The translations under genes and the position numbers were made by a program. 64,000 bases of DNA from contig DASVTR010000024.1 of the NCBI GenBank assembly GCA_036387475.1, forward strand, positions 75,393 through 139,392. The letters run 5' to 3'. Positions 11,288 through 18,964 of this stretch are shown here, one piece after another; within the stretch, counting starts at the first letter, position 1; every line of letters begins with the position of its first letter. This DNA comes from DASVTR01 sp036387475. GTDB lineage: Bacteria > Acidobacteriota > Blastocatellia > Pyrinomonadales > Pyrinomonadaceae. Below the pieces are notes generated by a model. It saw nothing but the letters and a program-made list of their open reading frames with translations, was not told where the DNA came from and did not search any database.

Positions 11288-12655
11288 ATGAACGAGCGAA
11301 AGAAAGAGGCGAAAGAGGCCGCGCAGACCGCCGCCGTGGCCGCGGCTCAGGTGTCCGGGCCGCAGACGCGCGCCATCCTCCGCGTTGTCTGGATAGCGCT
11401 CGCGGCGCTGATTGCTGTGCTCGTCGGGTGGTGGATTCTGCGCGCTCTGACGGGTGTGCTCTTGCTCGTCGTGCTGTCAATCTTCTTCGCTTATTTAATC
11501 GCGCCGCTCGTCGAGTTTGTCCATCGCCCATTCAAAATGCGCGGGCGCGAGCACATCATGCCGCGCGCTGTGGCGATAGGGGTTGTCTACCTCGCGCTCT
11601 TCGGCTCGTTGGGTATCGGGTTATGGTTTCTGTTACCGAAGATCGGCACTCAAATCACAGCGTTTGCGCAGAAAGCGCCCGACTACATTACCTCGGCGCG
11701 CGCTCGCTCGCAGGGCCTTAACAGGTTTTACGAGAACTACCAGATTCCAGATGCCGTCCGTAAGAAGATTACGGAAAATGTGACGAGCATGATCGAGAGC
11801 GCCGGGAAGTACACCACCGAGAGTTTGTGGAATAACATCATCGAACTGCTGAGCATTCTTCCCTTCCTCATCCTGATTCCGATTCTAGCCTTCTTCCTCT
11901 TGAAGGATGCCGAGAGCTTTCGTCGCTCCGCGTTGTCGATGCTACCGCGCGGTCGCTGGCGCTGGCGCGGCGACGAATTCTTTCAGGATGTCAACAGCAC
12001 TCTGGCCGCCTACATTCGCGCGCAGTTAATCGCCTGCCTGCTGATCGGAACGATTTGCACGCTCGGCTTTCTGATTATCGGCGTGCCCTACGCGCTGCTA
12101 CTCGGACTCATCGCTGGCATCCTTGAGTTTATTCCGCTCGTCGGGCCGCTGGTGGTCGCGGTGCTGGCGGGAGGCATCACCAGTTTCTACTCTCTCAAGC
12201 AAGCTATCGTCGTCCTCTTATTCTTAGGCGTCCTGCGTATTGTTCACGACTACGTTGTGTACCCGCGCATCATCGGACAGGGTGTTCATTTGCATCCGCT
12301 GGCGGTGATTCTGGCAATCTTAAGCGGCGCGGAGATAGCAGGCGTCGCGGGCATCTTTCTCGCCATCCCTGTCATCGCCATCGCCACCGTCAGCTATCGC
12401 CACTGGCTCGAACACAAAGGCAGCGACGGCCTCGTTGCAGAGATTCTCAAACCCGTAGAGCCGGAGACTGCGCTCGCTACCGCAACCACGGGCGAGGCCG
12501 CGCTCCCAGCACCCGCGCCTGTGGCAGCGTCCGTAGACACCGGCGCTGCGTCGCAACGTCATCCGCATCCGACGGTCAGCACCACCCCTGAACAAATGGC
12601 ACGCGCCCGCCCAGATTTGACGACCGGCGAACTAAAACTGAGAGACATTGAATGA
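11288..12655 (+). CDS. AI-2E family transporter (PerM/TqsA-like permease)
   Basis: The product has 455 residues and multiple membrane helices: two at residues ~30-75, one near 95-120, then 'LLSILPFLILIPILAFFLLKDAESF', 'LIACLLIGTICTLGFLIIGVPYALLLGLIAGILEFIPLVGPLV', and 'AVILAILSGAEIAGVAGIFLAIPVIAI'. The 'EFIPLVGP' and 'HPLAVILAILSGAEIAGVAGIFLAIP' signatures define the family, whose members export small signals or ions; the actual substrate is unknown. The C-terminus is a variable Ala/Pro/Thr-rich cytoplasmic tail. A GAGGG element seven bases upstream supports the ATG at 11288. It is convergent with the enoyl-CoA hydratase gene, with a palindrome between. Confidence 0.9.
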   Translation: MNERKKEAKEAAQTAAVAAAQVSGPQTRAILRVVWIALAALIAVLVGWWILRALTGVLLLVVLSIFFAYLIAPLVEFVHRPFKMRGREHIMPRAVAIGVVYLALFGSLGIGLWFLLPKIGTQITAFAQKAPDYITSARARSQGLNRFYENYQIPDAVRKKITENVTSMIESAGKYTTESLWNNIIELLSILPFLILIPILAFFLLKDAESFRRSALSMLPRGRWRWRGDEFFQDVNSTLAAYIRAQLIACLLIGTICTLGFLIIGVPYALLLGLIAGILEFIPLVGPLVVAVLAGGITSFYSLKQAIVVLLFLGVLRIVHDYVVYPRIIGQGVHLHPLAVILAILSGAEIAGVAGIFLAIPVIAIATVSYRHWLEHKGSDGLVAEILKPVEPETALATATTGEAALPAPAPVAASVDTGAASQRHPHPTVSTTPEQMARARPDLTTGELKLRDIE

Positions 12656-12657
12656 CA

Positions 12658-12770
12658 AGTAAAAGGTAAAAGGCGAAAGTGTGGGGAGACCAGTTTAATT
12701 AAAACGGTTTTCCGCCTGACTTTCGCCTTTTACCTTTTACCTTACTTCGCCTTTTACCTTTTTACTTTTG
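12658..12770. repeat. Heptamer palindrome (GTAAAAG/GCGAAAG type)
   Basis: GTAAAAG-GTAAAAG-GCGAAAG is followed by an AT-rich centre and then by two successive inverted copies of the arm. It lies between convergent genes and so could terminate both. The same unit appears near 38.9 kb. Confidence 0.9.
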
Positions 12771-12776
12771 CCTTCT

Positions 12777-13559
12777 TTAGTTTCCCTTAAAAATTGGCTG
12801 GCGTTTTTCGAGGAAGGCGCGTGTGCCCTCGCGCATGTCTGCGGTCTTGAAGAGGCGGCTGAAGAGTTCGGCTTCGAGCCTTAGACCTTCCGCGAGCGGT
12901 AAGTCCTGCCCGCGCGTGACGGCCTCAAGGCATGCGCGAATAGCTAGTGGAGCTAGCGCAATGATCTTGCGCGCGAGTGCTTCCGCTTCCGCCGAAAGTT
13001 GCTGAGGCTCTACGACCGCGTTGACGAGGCCGAGGCGTAAAGCTTCCTCCGCCGTCACGATAGCGCCCGCGAGCATCATTTCCAGAGCGCGCCCGCTGCC
13101 TATAATGCGCGCGAGGCGCTGCGTTCCGCCGTAGGCCGGAATCACTCCGAGCTTTGCCTCCGGCAGGCTGAAGCTGGCGTTCGTCGCCGCCACACGCAGG
13201 TGACAACCGAGCGTCAACTCGCACCCGCCGCCCGCCGCCGCGCCCGACAACGCTGCGATCACAGGCACGCCGCAATTTTCAATCAGGCCGCAGACTTCCT
13301 GCCCGCTTTCGGCCTTGCGCCGCGCGCCCGCTTCGTCGAGCGACATAAGCTCGCCGATGTCCGTGCCCGCGCAGAAAGTTTCGCCCTCACCGCTTAAGAT
13401 AACGACGCGCAAATCGCGCCGCTCAGCGATGTCTGTGAAGATGCGCGTGAGGCGCTCAAGCATCTCGCTCGTCAAAGCATTGCGCTTTGCGGGCCGGTTA
13501 AGACGCACGCGCGCTAAGCCGTCTTGCTCTTCAAAGATGATGGAAGAGGTCGTGCTCAA
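12777..13559 (-). CDS. Enoyl-CoA hydratase/isomerase family protein
   Basis: The product is a 260-residue crotonase-fold enzyme. The oxyanion-hole segments 'FCAGTDIGEL' and 'SGAAAGGGCELTLGCHL' are intact. Both glutamates used by true hydratases are present, one in GGGCEL and one in 'PEAKLGVIPAYGG', which supports water addition to 2-enoyl-CoA. It is encoded just downstream of a 3-hydroxyacyl-CoA dehydrogenase on the same strand, so the two give consecutive steps (hydration, then oxidation of 3-hydroxyacyl-CoA). No thiolase or acyl-CoA dehydrogenase gene is in the window. Confidence 0.9.
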   Translation of the reverse strand: MSTTSSIIFEEQDGLARVRLNRPAKRNALTSEMLERLTRIFTDIAERRDLRVVILSGEGETFCAGTDIGELMSLDEAGARRKAESGQEVCGLIENCGVPVIAALSGAAAGGGCELTLGCHLRVAATNASFSLPEAKLGVIPAYGGTQRLARIIGSGRALEMMLAGAIVTAEEALRLGLVNAVVEPQQLSAEAEALARKIIALAPLAIRACLEAVTRGQDLPLAEGLRLEAELFSRLFKTADMREGTRAFLEKRQPIFKGN

Positions 13560-13569
13560 ATTTATGGAT

Positions 13570-13647
13570 GCAGTTTTCGTTTTTCAGTTAAAGAGAACTG
13601 TCTAACCCTGAGACGCTGAAAGCTAAAAACTGAAAAGCGAAAACTGC
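13570..13647. repeat. Heptamer palindrome (CAGTTTT/CGTTTTT type)
   Basis: The GCAGTTTTCGTTTTTCAGTT arm at 13570 pairs with its complement ending at 13647. It separates the dehydrogenase stop from the hydratase start, ending about 10 bp from the hydratase start codon. Confidence 0.88.
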
Positions 13648-13654
13648 GTTTGTT

Positions 13655-14548
13655 TTAGACGAGGTTCATTGGTGTCGGATTCTTCGCATCCTTTGTGTAG
13701 TCGTAGAAGCCGCGACCGGATTTGCGCCCGTAGAGGCCGGCAAGCACCATGCGCTTGAGGAGCGGCGGCGGGGCAAAGCGCTTTTCGCGGAACTCATTGA
13801 ACATGATTTCGGCGATGTAATAGGTCGTGTCCAGCCCGACAAAATCGCCGAGTGTAAATGGCCCCATCGGATAACCGCAGCCGAGCTTCATCGCGTTGTC
13901 AATGTCAACGATTGAGCCTACGCCCTCTTCGAGCGCGCGAATGGCGTCGAGCATGTAGGGGACGAGCAGGCGATTGACGATAAAGCCAGTCTTATCGCCC
14001 GCGCGCACGGGCGTCTTGCCGAGCCGCTTGCCAAACTCTATTGCCTGTTCATAGACGCTCTCATCCGTCAGAATCGTGCGAATCACTTCGACCAGCTTCA
14101 TCAGCGGCACGGGATTGAAGAAGTGCATCCCGATAAAGCGTTGCTGCCTTTCGTTAGAGGTCGCCGTCATCATCTCCGTAATGGAAATGGAAGAAGTGTT
14201 GGAGGCAAAGATGGTTTCCGGCTTGCAGATTTCGTCGAGCCGCTTGTAGGTATCGCGCTTCGTTTCCAGATTTTCGATGATGGCCTCGATGATGATGTCG
14301 CAATCGTGCAAATCTTCGAGCCGTGTCGTGCCGCGCAGGCGGTTTCGCGTCTCTGTTTGCTGCTCGCTCGTTATCGTGCCCTTCTCGGCAAACTTCGCCA
14401 GCGATTTTTCGATGCCGCCGAATCCCTTCTCGCACAATTCATCCGAAACTTCGCGGACGATAGTTTCAAAGCCTGCGGTGGCGGCGGTCTGCGCGATGCC
14501 CGAACCCATCAGGCCGCAGCCGAGCACGCCAACTTTTTTGATTTCCAT
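13655..14548 (-). CDS. 3-hydroxybutyryl-CoA dehydrogenase
   Basis: The product is a 297-residue NAD-dependent 3-hydroxyacyl-CoA dehydrogenase of the stand-alone Hbd/PaaH type. The Rossmann motif 'VGVLGCGLMGSGIA' is at residues 7-20. 'ASNTSSISITEM' and 'GMHFFNPVPLMKLVEV' (with the catalytic His) follow, then the C-terminal domain 'GFIVNRLLVPYMLDAIRALEEG' and 'GPFTLGDFVGLDT'. It would oxidise (S)-3-hydroxyacyl-CoA to the 3-keto ester. It pairs with the downstream enoyl-CoA hydratase gene. The ATG at 14548 is followed by MEIKKVGVLG, the expected N-terminus. Confidence 0.95.
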   Translation of the reverse strand: MEIKKVGVLGCGLMGSGIAQTAATAGFETIVREVSDELCEKGFGGIEKSLAKFAEKGTITSEQQTETRNRLRGTTRLEDLHDCDIIIEAIIENLETKRDTYKRLDEICKPETIFASNTSSISITEMMTATSNERQQRFIGMHFFNPVPLMKLVEVIRTILTDESVYEQAIEFGKRLGKTPVRAGDKTGFIVNRLLVPYMLDAIRALEEGVGSIVDIDNAMKLGCGYPMGPFTLGDFVGLDTTYYIAEIMFNEFREKRFAPPPLLKRMVLAGLYGRKSGRGFYDYTKDAKNPTPMNLV

Positions 14549-14604
14549 TCTACTCTCTCCTCATAATTGCTCTTTTCCTTGAGCGATATTTTAGAAAACT
14601 TTCG

Positions 14605-15990
14605 CTATTTTTTATCCTGCTGTTTTGTATCCTTCTGTTCTTCACCCTGCTGCTCTGGCGCAGCTTTCGGCTTGACCAGTTCGATTCCGTAACTCGCGCC
14701 CTCGTTCTTGACCCACTGGTCGCGCCGCTCAACCCAGGCGTCAAATTCTTTGCGTAGTTCTTCGCGTTGCGCACGCGCGCGCGGACGCTGGCGCTGGTTG
14801 GGCGGAATCTTCGCCAACTCCTGTGCGCGCGTGAGTAGTTGCTTCATCTCACTTCGCAGCGCGTCTGCCTTTTCGTCGAGCTTGGGCGCGGCGTCCAAAG
14901 CTTTGAGAGCCGTTTCAGCACCGCTTATGTCCTGCCCGTTCAAAGCATTCTGCACGACGATCTGTGCATTATTGAGAGCTTCAAGGTATGCCGGAACATC
15001 CGATTGCGCGGGATTGAGCAAGGTGCGCGATGAAAGATTTCGGAGCGCGGGCCTTGGCCCTTGAAAACGCAACGCCACCATCGTGAAGCTCGCGGCGACG
15101 AGCAGCAGCGCTGCGACCTGCAAGGTGTGCCAAAAGAGCGCCACACCACTGCTCTCGCCCGGTCGCTTATAGCCGACAATGAGCGCCAGCGCTGCGCCTG
15201 CCAGCAGTCCGCCCATGTGCGCCGCGTTGTCAATGACCGGAATCGTGAAGCCTATAAAGACGTTGAGCAAGATGGTCGGCAGCATGCCTGTCCCGAAGGC
15301 GCGCTTAAAGCCGTCCGGCAGTTCGTGTCGAAACTTAATGCCGAAGACGAACAGCACGCCGATCAAGCCGAAGAGTGCGCCCGACGCGCCGACCGAAACC
15401 GGGTCGCCGTTTTTGAATAAAAAGCGGCTCGCCGCGTTAAGCTGCATGTTGGGCCTGACGGTCAGATAGCTGGCGACGACGCCCGCCACTCCCGTCGCCA
15501 CCCAGAAGAAGACGAACTTGGCCGAACCGTAAAGCCGCTCGACATACGGACCCAACACCCAGAGGCCGTACATGTTCATCAAGAGGTGTAGGATTCCGCC
15601 GTGCAGGAAAATCGGCGTCACAAAGCGCCACCACTCTCCGCCGTTAATCAGCGCATTCATCTTCGCGCCGTAAGTGACCAGCACGGCATTGAACGAAGGA
15701 CTATTTTCCCCGCCGCTCGAAAGAAGCGTCAGGAGAAAGACGAAGATGTTGGCGACGAGCAGGACGATGGTGAAGGGCGCAGGACGCGTCAGCACAGCAC
15801 GCGCAAAACGAATCGTCTCTCGATCATAAAAGGGATGACGCGCGGCATCATGTCTGTCTTGAGAGGCTGCAGTAGCCGGAGCGCCGCAGACCGCGCAAGC
15901 CTCTTCGCCAGCGCCAATCAACGCGCCGCAACTGCGACACACGCTCGGTCGCCCGGCGGCGGGCGGTTGGTATGTTTGACTCTCAGACAC
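14605..15990 (-). CDS. Rhomboid-family intramembrane serine protease with N-terminal zinc ribbon
   Basis: The product has 461 residues. An N-terminal zinc ribbon reads 'CRSCGALIGAGEEACAVCG' (residues 19-37). A helix at ~75-95 is followed by the rhomboid core: 'FLHGGILHLLMNMYGLWVLG' (His-Asn region), the catalytic serine in 'VGASGALFGLIG', and the catalytic His in 'DNAAHMGGLLAG'. The catalytic dyad is intact. After the membrane domain comes a ~170-residue soluble helical tail with an Ala-rich region ('ALNAQ', 'LKALDAAPKLDEKADAL') and a charged end. Zinc-ribbon rhomboids are frequent in Acidobacteriota; substrates are unknown. The stop is followed by a single-strand gap and the dehydrogenase gene. 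Confidence 0.93.
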   Translation of the reverse strand: MSESQTYQPPAAGRPSVCRSCGALIGAGEEACAVCGAPATAASQDRHDAARHPFYDRETIRFARAVLTRPAPFTIVLLVANIFVFLLTLLSSGGENSPSFNAVLVTYGAKMNALINGGEWWRFVTPIFLHGGILHLLMNMYGLWVLGPYVERLYGSAKFVFFWVATGVAGVVASYLTVRPNMQLNAASRFLFKNGDPVSVGASGALFGLIGVLFVFGIKFRHELPDGFKRAFGTGMLPTILLNVFIGFTIPVIDNAAHMGGLLAGAALALIVGYKRPGESSGVALFWHTLQVAALLLVAASFTMVALRFQGPRPALRNLSSRTLLNPAQSDVPAYLEALNNAQIVVQNALNGQDISGAETALKALDAAPKLDEKADALRSEMKQLLTRAQELAKIPPNQRQRPRARAQREELRKEFDAWVERRDQWVKNEGASYGIELVKPKAAPEQQGEEQKDTKQQDKK

Positions 15991-16211
15991 AACTCTTCTG
16001 CTGACGGCGCGCGGCCCAAAGCTTTATGACGCACTCGTACCCAGGCCGGGACTCTCGCTTGGACGCGCGTTTCCCTTCTCTGATGAAGACAATCCGAGAA
16101 GGCGCGGCGCTCGCTCACTGTTAACCGAAGTGGAATCGTTCAAGTGGGATTCTACAATGAAGAGCGCGGAAAGCAGAAGTCAGTAGTCTGAGAGACGAAG
16201 GCCGGAAGAAG

Positions 16212-16436
16212 CTAAGGATTGTCTGAGGACTGCTGCGCTTCGGCCTCGGCTTCATCCCTTTTCTTAGTCCACAGTTCGGCGATGTGATTGGCCTCGGCCA
16301 GCGTCATATTATCGCAGGCGGTTTCGGCAACGCCGCCTTTGACTTCCAATACTTCCCACTCGGAAGCCTCAGGGTCAAGGCCAGCGCAACCCGGCATGAC
16401 TCTCACCTCGAATGTCTCTTCGAATTTTTTACTCAT
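16212..16436 (-). CDS. Small acidic hypothetical protein
   Basis: The product has 74 residues. I choose the ATG at 16436 (MSKKFEETFEVRVMPGC), preceded by AGAAAG, over a frame extending to 16505 that lacks a ribosome site. The centre has 'CAGLDPEASEWEVLEVKGGVAETACDNMTLAEANHIAELW'. It is rich in Glu/Asp, with two cysteines and no membrane segment or signal peptide. I do not recognise a family. It lies between the thioredoxin/NHL gene and the rhomboid gene on the same strand. Confidence 0.6.
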   Translation of the reverse strand: MSKKFEETFEVRVMPGCAGLDPEASEWEVLEVKGGVAETACDNMTLAEANHIAELWTKKRDEAEAEAQQSSDNP

Positions 16437-16541
16437 AATCTTTCTGCGGATAAGGGCTTGTCCCAAATTTTTATTTGAAGTCCTGACTAAAGCGGATTCT
16501 ATCACTAAACCACTATGGTCAATCAGGAAAATCGGCGCGCT

Positions 16542-18608
16542 CTATTGAAGCTTGATTTCGCCGCCCGCTTTAATCTCGCGGGGCGCGCTTTCGTCCGCTG
16601 TAACTTCGACGGGCGCACGCCAGGCGAGAGTCTTAATAAGGCAAGTGCCCGTGTTGTCTTCGCGGCAATAGTAGAGCGTCATGGAGATGCGCAAGACGCC
16701 TTTGCCCGCTGCCGATGTGCGCAGCGGAAGACGAAGGGGAAGCTCTGTAACCTTTCCTGAATTTACAGCCCTCGAATTCGCAGCGCTGCCATCGTTTTTC
16801 ATCAGCGCGAGGCTCTGCGCGCCGCTCTCAATCGAGACTTGATAGCGTTGCGGCGCGGCAGCGTTCAGGTGATAGCCTGCGGGCAGTTGCACCTCTACAA
16901 GCAGCGCCGCTTCACTTTGCGCACGCAAGCGTTGGGGCGCGAGCTTCATCTCTTCGGCACTGAGCGCGACCGCTTCCGCCGTTTCTGTGACAATGCTCGA
17001 CGCGGGCGGCTGCAATCCTTTTATCATGAGCGTGGTGGTCTGTTTCGTCTGAAGATCGACGACCCGCACAGCATGATTGTTTGTGTCGGCGACGTAGAGT
17101 TTGTCGTGCGCGATGCTCAATCCGCCCGGCTCGTAAAAGCTCGCCTGTGCGCCGTCCGCTTGTCCCGGCTTTCCTGTGCCGAGGAAAGTTTTGACCGTCC
17201 GGCTTGTCGTGTCGAGTTGCTTAATCTTGTGATTGTAGGTATCCGCGATTAAGACTTTGCCTTGATATGCGACGACGCCGAGCGGGTGCTGCAAGCGCAC
17301 ATCATCGCCTCGCCCGTCCCTGTCTCCAAACTCGAAGAGGTCGCCGCCGACGAGCGTGCTGACCACTTCGTTCTCTAAATCAATCGAGCGGATGATGTTC
17401 GACTCACTGTCGGCGACGTAGAGATGGCGGCCATCAAAAGCAAGGCCCGACGGCTGTGCAAACGCTGAGGCGGACAGCGCTCCATCTGTCCGCGCTTCGC
17501 GTCCAGAGCCGGCGTAGTTTGAAACCAACGCTTTCTCCAAATCGAGTTGCCAGATTTGGTGCGGCCCGGCCATCGCTATGTAGAGGGTGCGCCCGACAAG
17601 CTGCAAATCCCACGGGGAGTTGAGCGCGACTGTGAGCGCAGCGCCCGACCCGGTTTCTGCGTGTGACTGCTTGCCTGTGCCTGCGATTGTTTCGATAATG
17701 CGTTTCTTCAAATCAACGCGACGGATGAGATGATTTTCCGTGTCGGCGACGTAGAGCGTCTCGCCGTCAAGCGCCAACCCTTGCGGGCGAAAGAAAGTTG
17801 CTCGCTCAAACGTCCCATCCGCAGCGCCGCTTGCTCCCGTCCCTATTGTTTCGATTAACGTGCCGTCGAGTTTTGTGACGACGATGCGATTATGATTCGA
17901 GTCGGCGATGAAGAGGCGACCGCTCGCAACGTTCGTTAGCACCTTGCCGGGAAAGGCGAGCGGCAAATCACCCACCTGTGCGCGTTCGAGCGCGAGCTTT
18001 AAGGGCTGCTCGTTTAATTCTCCGCGCGGACGAAATTCTCCGATGAGCTTTGCGATGGCTTCATCAAGCACGGCGTAGTTGCCCTCGCCATGCGCCACGC
18101 CGACGACGTAGCCCGCCGGGTCAATCAACACCTGCGTGGGCCATGCGCGCACACTGTAAGCCTGCCAGATAGCGAAATCAGCATCGTTGACGACCGGATG
18201 CTCAATCTCATAGCGCAGGATGATACGGCGTATGTTGTCCGTCTCCTTTTCGTTGTCAAACTTGGCGGAATGAACGCCGATGACGACGAGTTGACTAGAG
18301 TATTTGGCTTCGAGGCGCTTGAGGTCTGGGATGATATGGATGCAGTTGATGCAGCCGTACGTCCAGAAATCCAGAAGCACGACTTTGCCCTTGAGCGCCG
18401 CGAGCGAGAGCGGCTTGTCTGTGTTGAGCCAGCCGCGCCCGCCCTTTAACTCCGGCGCGCGGACGCGTCCCTGATAGCGTGACGACATGGATTCAGTGCC
18501 TCTCGAAGAAAGAAGATGAACGGACTCTGCCGGTGCGAGCGCAGCACAAGCGAGCATGAGCGCGAGCCAGAGAGAAAGAAAAGTTTTGAGCCGTCGCCTG
18601 TCGTTCAT
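16542..18608 (-). CDS. Exported thioredoxin-like/NHL-repeat protein with DsbD-N-like C-terminus
   Basis: The product has 688 residues. The ATG at 18608, preceded by AAGGA, is chosen over an upstream TTG. A signal peptide (LKTFLSLWLALMLACAALAPA) leads into a TlpA-like thioredoxin domain with 'VVLLDFWTYGCINC', so the active site is CINC. NHL propeller blades follow (repeats of 'LFIADSNHNRIV', 'LYVADTENHLIRRVDL', 'LYVADSESNIIRSIDL', 'VLIADTYNHKIKQLD', 'LYVADTNNHAVRVVDL'). The last ~150 residues resemble the N-terminal domain of DsbD, with a 'YYCREDNTGTC' cysteine pair. The thioredoxin-NHL order matches NHLRC2-type proteins. It is probably a periplasmic thiol-disulfide protein. It is divergent from the Ser/Thr kinase. 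Confidence 0.88.
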   Translation of the reverse strand: MNDRRRLKTFLSLWLALMLACAALAPAESVHLLSSRGTESMSSRYQGRVRAPELKGGRGWLNTDKPLSLAALKGKVVLLDFWTYGCINCIHIIPDLKRLEAKYSSQLVVIGVHSAKFDNEKETDNIRRIILRYEIEHPVVNDADFAIWQAYSVRAWPTQVLIDPAGYVVGVAHGEGNYAVLDEAIAKLIGEFRPRGELNEQPLKLALERAQVGDLPLAFPGKVLTNVASGRLFIADSNHNRIVVTKLDGTLIETIGTGASGAADGTFERATFFRPQGLALDGETLYVADTENHLIRRVDLKKRIIETIAGTGKQSHAETGSGAALTVALNSPWDLQLVGRTLYIAMAGPHQIWQLDLEKALVSNYAGSGREARTDGALSASAFAQPSGLAFDGRHLYVADSESNIIRSIDLENEVVSTLVGGDLFEFGDRDGRGDDVRLQHPLGVVAYQGKVLIADTYNHKIKQLDTTSRTVKTFLGTGKPGQADGAQASFYEPGGLSIAHDKLYVADTNNHAVRVVDLQTKQTTTLMIKGLQPPASSIVTETAEAVALSAEEMKLAPQRLRAQSEAALLVEVQLPAGYHLNAAAPQRYQVSIESGAQSLALMKNDGSAANSRAVNSGKVTELPLRLPLRTSAAGKGVLRISMTLYYCREDNTGTCLIKTLAWRAPVEVTADESAPREIKAGGEIKLQ

Positions 18609-18964
18609 CAGCAAATCCTTAATTCTCAATTGCAGAGCTTCTTATGGTAGTTACGTTATTGCTTCGGCAGGCGGATTTCCCGCCCCGCGCCTCTTCGGAA
18701 TAATTACTGAGTGTACCTGACTCCGGGCGGCGATGCAGTTGAAGCGCGCCTCGTTGACACGCACAATTCATCATGTTAGAACCGCACTTGTCCACCATCG
18801 CTCTCACGTGTGCAATGCCTCGGCGAGCAAGGACGCGCGTGCTTATCTAAAATAATCCTCGCCGATATTGAAGATTTCGCAAAGCCCGCGCTTTTCCCCG
18901 GCGCGACTCCAACGGATGCCACGACCGACCGAAAACTTGCGTGGCATCCCGTCTTCGGTCAACC
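18609..18964. other. Divergent intergenic region between thioredoxin/NHL and kinase genes
   Basis: This 356-base gap must contain promoters for both genes. I could not assign a confident -35/-10 pair. The only clear structure is the perfect inverted repeat at 18914-18949, listed separately. No RNA gene was recognised. Confidence 0.5.
18914..18949. promoter_or_regulatory. Perfect 10-bp inverted repeat upstream of Ser/Thr kinase
   Basis: GGATGCCACG at 18914-18923 and CGTGGCATCC at 18940-18949 are exact complements with a 16-base loop. It ends 15 bases before the kinase ATG and has no following T run, so it is more likely an operator or leader hairpin than a terminator. It does not belong to the heptamer palindrome family. 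Confidence 0.55.
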
